Shown: one piece after another, positions 63,366 through 64,000 of the stretch
Position numbering within the stretch: position 1 is the stretch's first letter
Layout: every line of letters begins with the position of its first letter
Assembly (NCBI GenBank): GCA_948470475.1
Contig: OX419336.1
Span: 25,585,505 to 25,649,504 of the forward strand
DNA: 64,000 nt
Source: Galaxea fascicularis
Lineage: Eukaryota; Cnidaria; Anthozoa; Scleractinia; Euphylliidae
Direction of reading: 5' to 3'
The notes under the pieces: model-generated
The model's input: only the letters and a program-made list of their open reading frames with translations
Told to the model about the DNA's origin: nothing
Database searches by the model: none
Translations under genes and position numbers: made by a program

Positions 63366-63849
63366 ATGTGCTCCGTGCAAGAAATGCAACGCATTGATCG
63401 GGAGCTCTCTTCAGAGCTCGTAGAATCCCCGATCAACCCTGCTTTCTTGCACATGTCTGTGCCATTAATCAACCACTACAGTCCCTTGTTTTATCTGCAA
63501 TTAAACGGAGAGGCTCTTTGGGAATGGAGGGAGCTTCGCAGTCCCAGTCAGTTATTTGATACACTACAGAACAACTTGTCCAGGATCACTGGGTACAGAT
63601 TGTCATCCTCTTCTCGCACGCGCGTTGGTATTGCCGTTTATAGCAGAGTGGAGTACATCGCCAACAAACTACGCAACACTAAGATTAGCAGTCGATGACG
63701 TCAAACGTTAAAATCGCAGTACTGGTGTTCCATTGCTGTGCATCCTACCGAAATTGTTCAAGGTCCTGCAGAGGTGATCAACGGGCTGAAAAAGAACGAA
63801 GAATTGCTGATTCAAGAAAATCAAAGATTAAAAGACGATCTAGAAAGTA
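63366..63849 (+). pseudogene. First exon of an unrecognised gene, one in-frame stop
   Basis: From ATG 63366 the frame reads MCSVQEMQRIDRELSSELVE, then LINHYSPLFYLQLNGEALWE, RTRVGIAVYSRVEYIANKL and RNTKISSR, and hits TGA at 63696-63698. The same frame continues with RQTLKSQYWCSIAVHPTEIV and a coiled-coil start, GLKKNEELLIQENQRLKDDL, to a GTAAGA donor at about 63850. The coherent continuation suggests one exon of about 161 codons with a single nonsense change. The remainder lies outside the window. I do not recognise the family. Confidence 0.45.
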
Positions 63850-64000
63850 AGAACTTCGTCTCAAACCAGGTTCGTTTTAAATGAGAAATACATGCACAGG
63901 TTCAAAGATAACACTCCAATTCTGATATAGAAATGTGCTAACGTACAACTGCTCAAATCTACAGTTTTTTTTTACAGTAAATAAAACGGGTTCTGAGAAA
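63850..64000. other. Intron or end of window
   Basis: This follows the GTAAGA donor of the preceding exon. The tract TTTTTTTTACAG at 63966-63977 is a good splice acceptor, so the next exon probably starts at about 63978 and runs off the window. Confidence 0.4.

Noticed and set aside
1..64000. Bacterial or symbiont contamination
   Set aside because: Spliced genes, SINE, MITEs and Penelope elements occur throughout, with no operon-like gene packing.

Overview
The window looks like AT-rich animal nuclear DNA, most likely from a cnidarian and probably an anthozoan such as a stony coral. The basis is many short exons with GT/AG introns, a tRNA-derived SINE, and a repeat set of PIF/Harbinger, Penelope with hammerhead ribozymes, DIRS/Ngaro, EnSpm, PIF1-type and Tc1 families. 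The taxon is inferred. There is no sign of bacterial operons, ribosome binding sites, rRNA, true tRNA or CRISPR.

Layout, left to right. 1-5 kb: an apparently complete Harbinger element (1638-4767) with TIRs, a TTA target duplication, an intact transposase and a Myb-like partner. 5.3-6.6 kb: the 3' exons of an unknown host gene and a possible broken exon. 7-9.3 kb: relics of a DIRS RNase H and a Jockey/CR1/L2-type LINE. 9.6-21 kb: a decayed Ngaro/DIRS retroelement, split by a second Harbinger (about 12134-20266) whose transposase intron holds a complete Penelope-like element (16435-19148). This is a three-level nest. 21.6-26.2 kb: a broken Mutator-like transposase gene followed by a DEDDh exonuclease domain, with a Tc1/mariner element in one intron.

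27.3-36.4 kb: the best host gene, 17 exons with consistent splice phases, coding for about 674 residues. It has a Ser/Thr-rich middle, a UAS (thioredoxin-like) domain, a coiled coil and a UBX-like C-terminus, as in FAF1/FAF2-type ubiquitin/p97 adaptors. Minisatellites and a palindromic MITE lie in its introns and downstream.

38.3-43.7 kb: the most interesting locus. One multi-exon reading frame combines a DDE-type transposase core, a homeodomain-like helix bundle and a C-terminal cysteine-protease-like domain. It is disabled by a frameshift and by a 5'-truncated Penelope insertion with an 8-bp target duplication. 45-47 kb: weak divergent ORFs. 47.8-48.7 kb: a third Penelope copy. 48.9-52.3 kb: a five-exon EnSpm-like transposase lacking its end. 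52.8-53.4 kb: the first two exons of a host-like gene. 54-56 kb: a third Harbinger transposase with a catalytic Glu-to-Lys change and a coiled-coil partner. 56.6-59.3 kb: a transposase-like relic, a SINE, a small tandem duplication and a PIF1 helicase relic. 59.5-62.8 kb: non-autonomous DNA elements, one nested with a 9-bp duplication. 63.4-63.9 kb: an exon-like ORF with one stop.

Most coding DNA here is mobile-element derived. Only the UAS/UBX gene and a few exons (5.3, 52.8 and perhaps 45-46 kb) look like host genes. Splice sites were read by eye, so exon borders can be off by a few bases.
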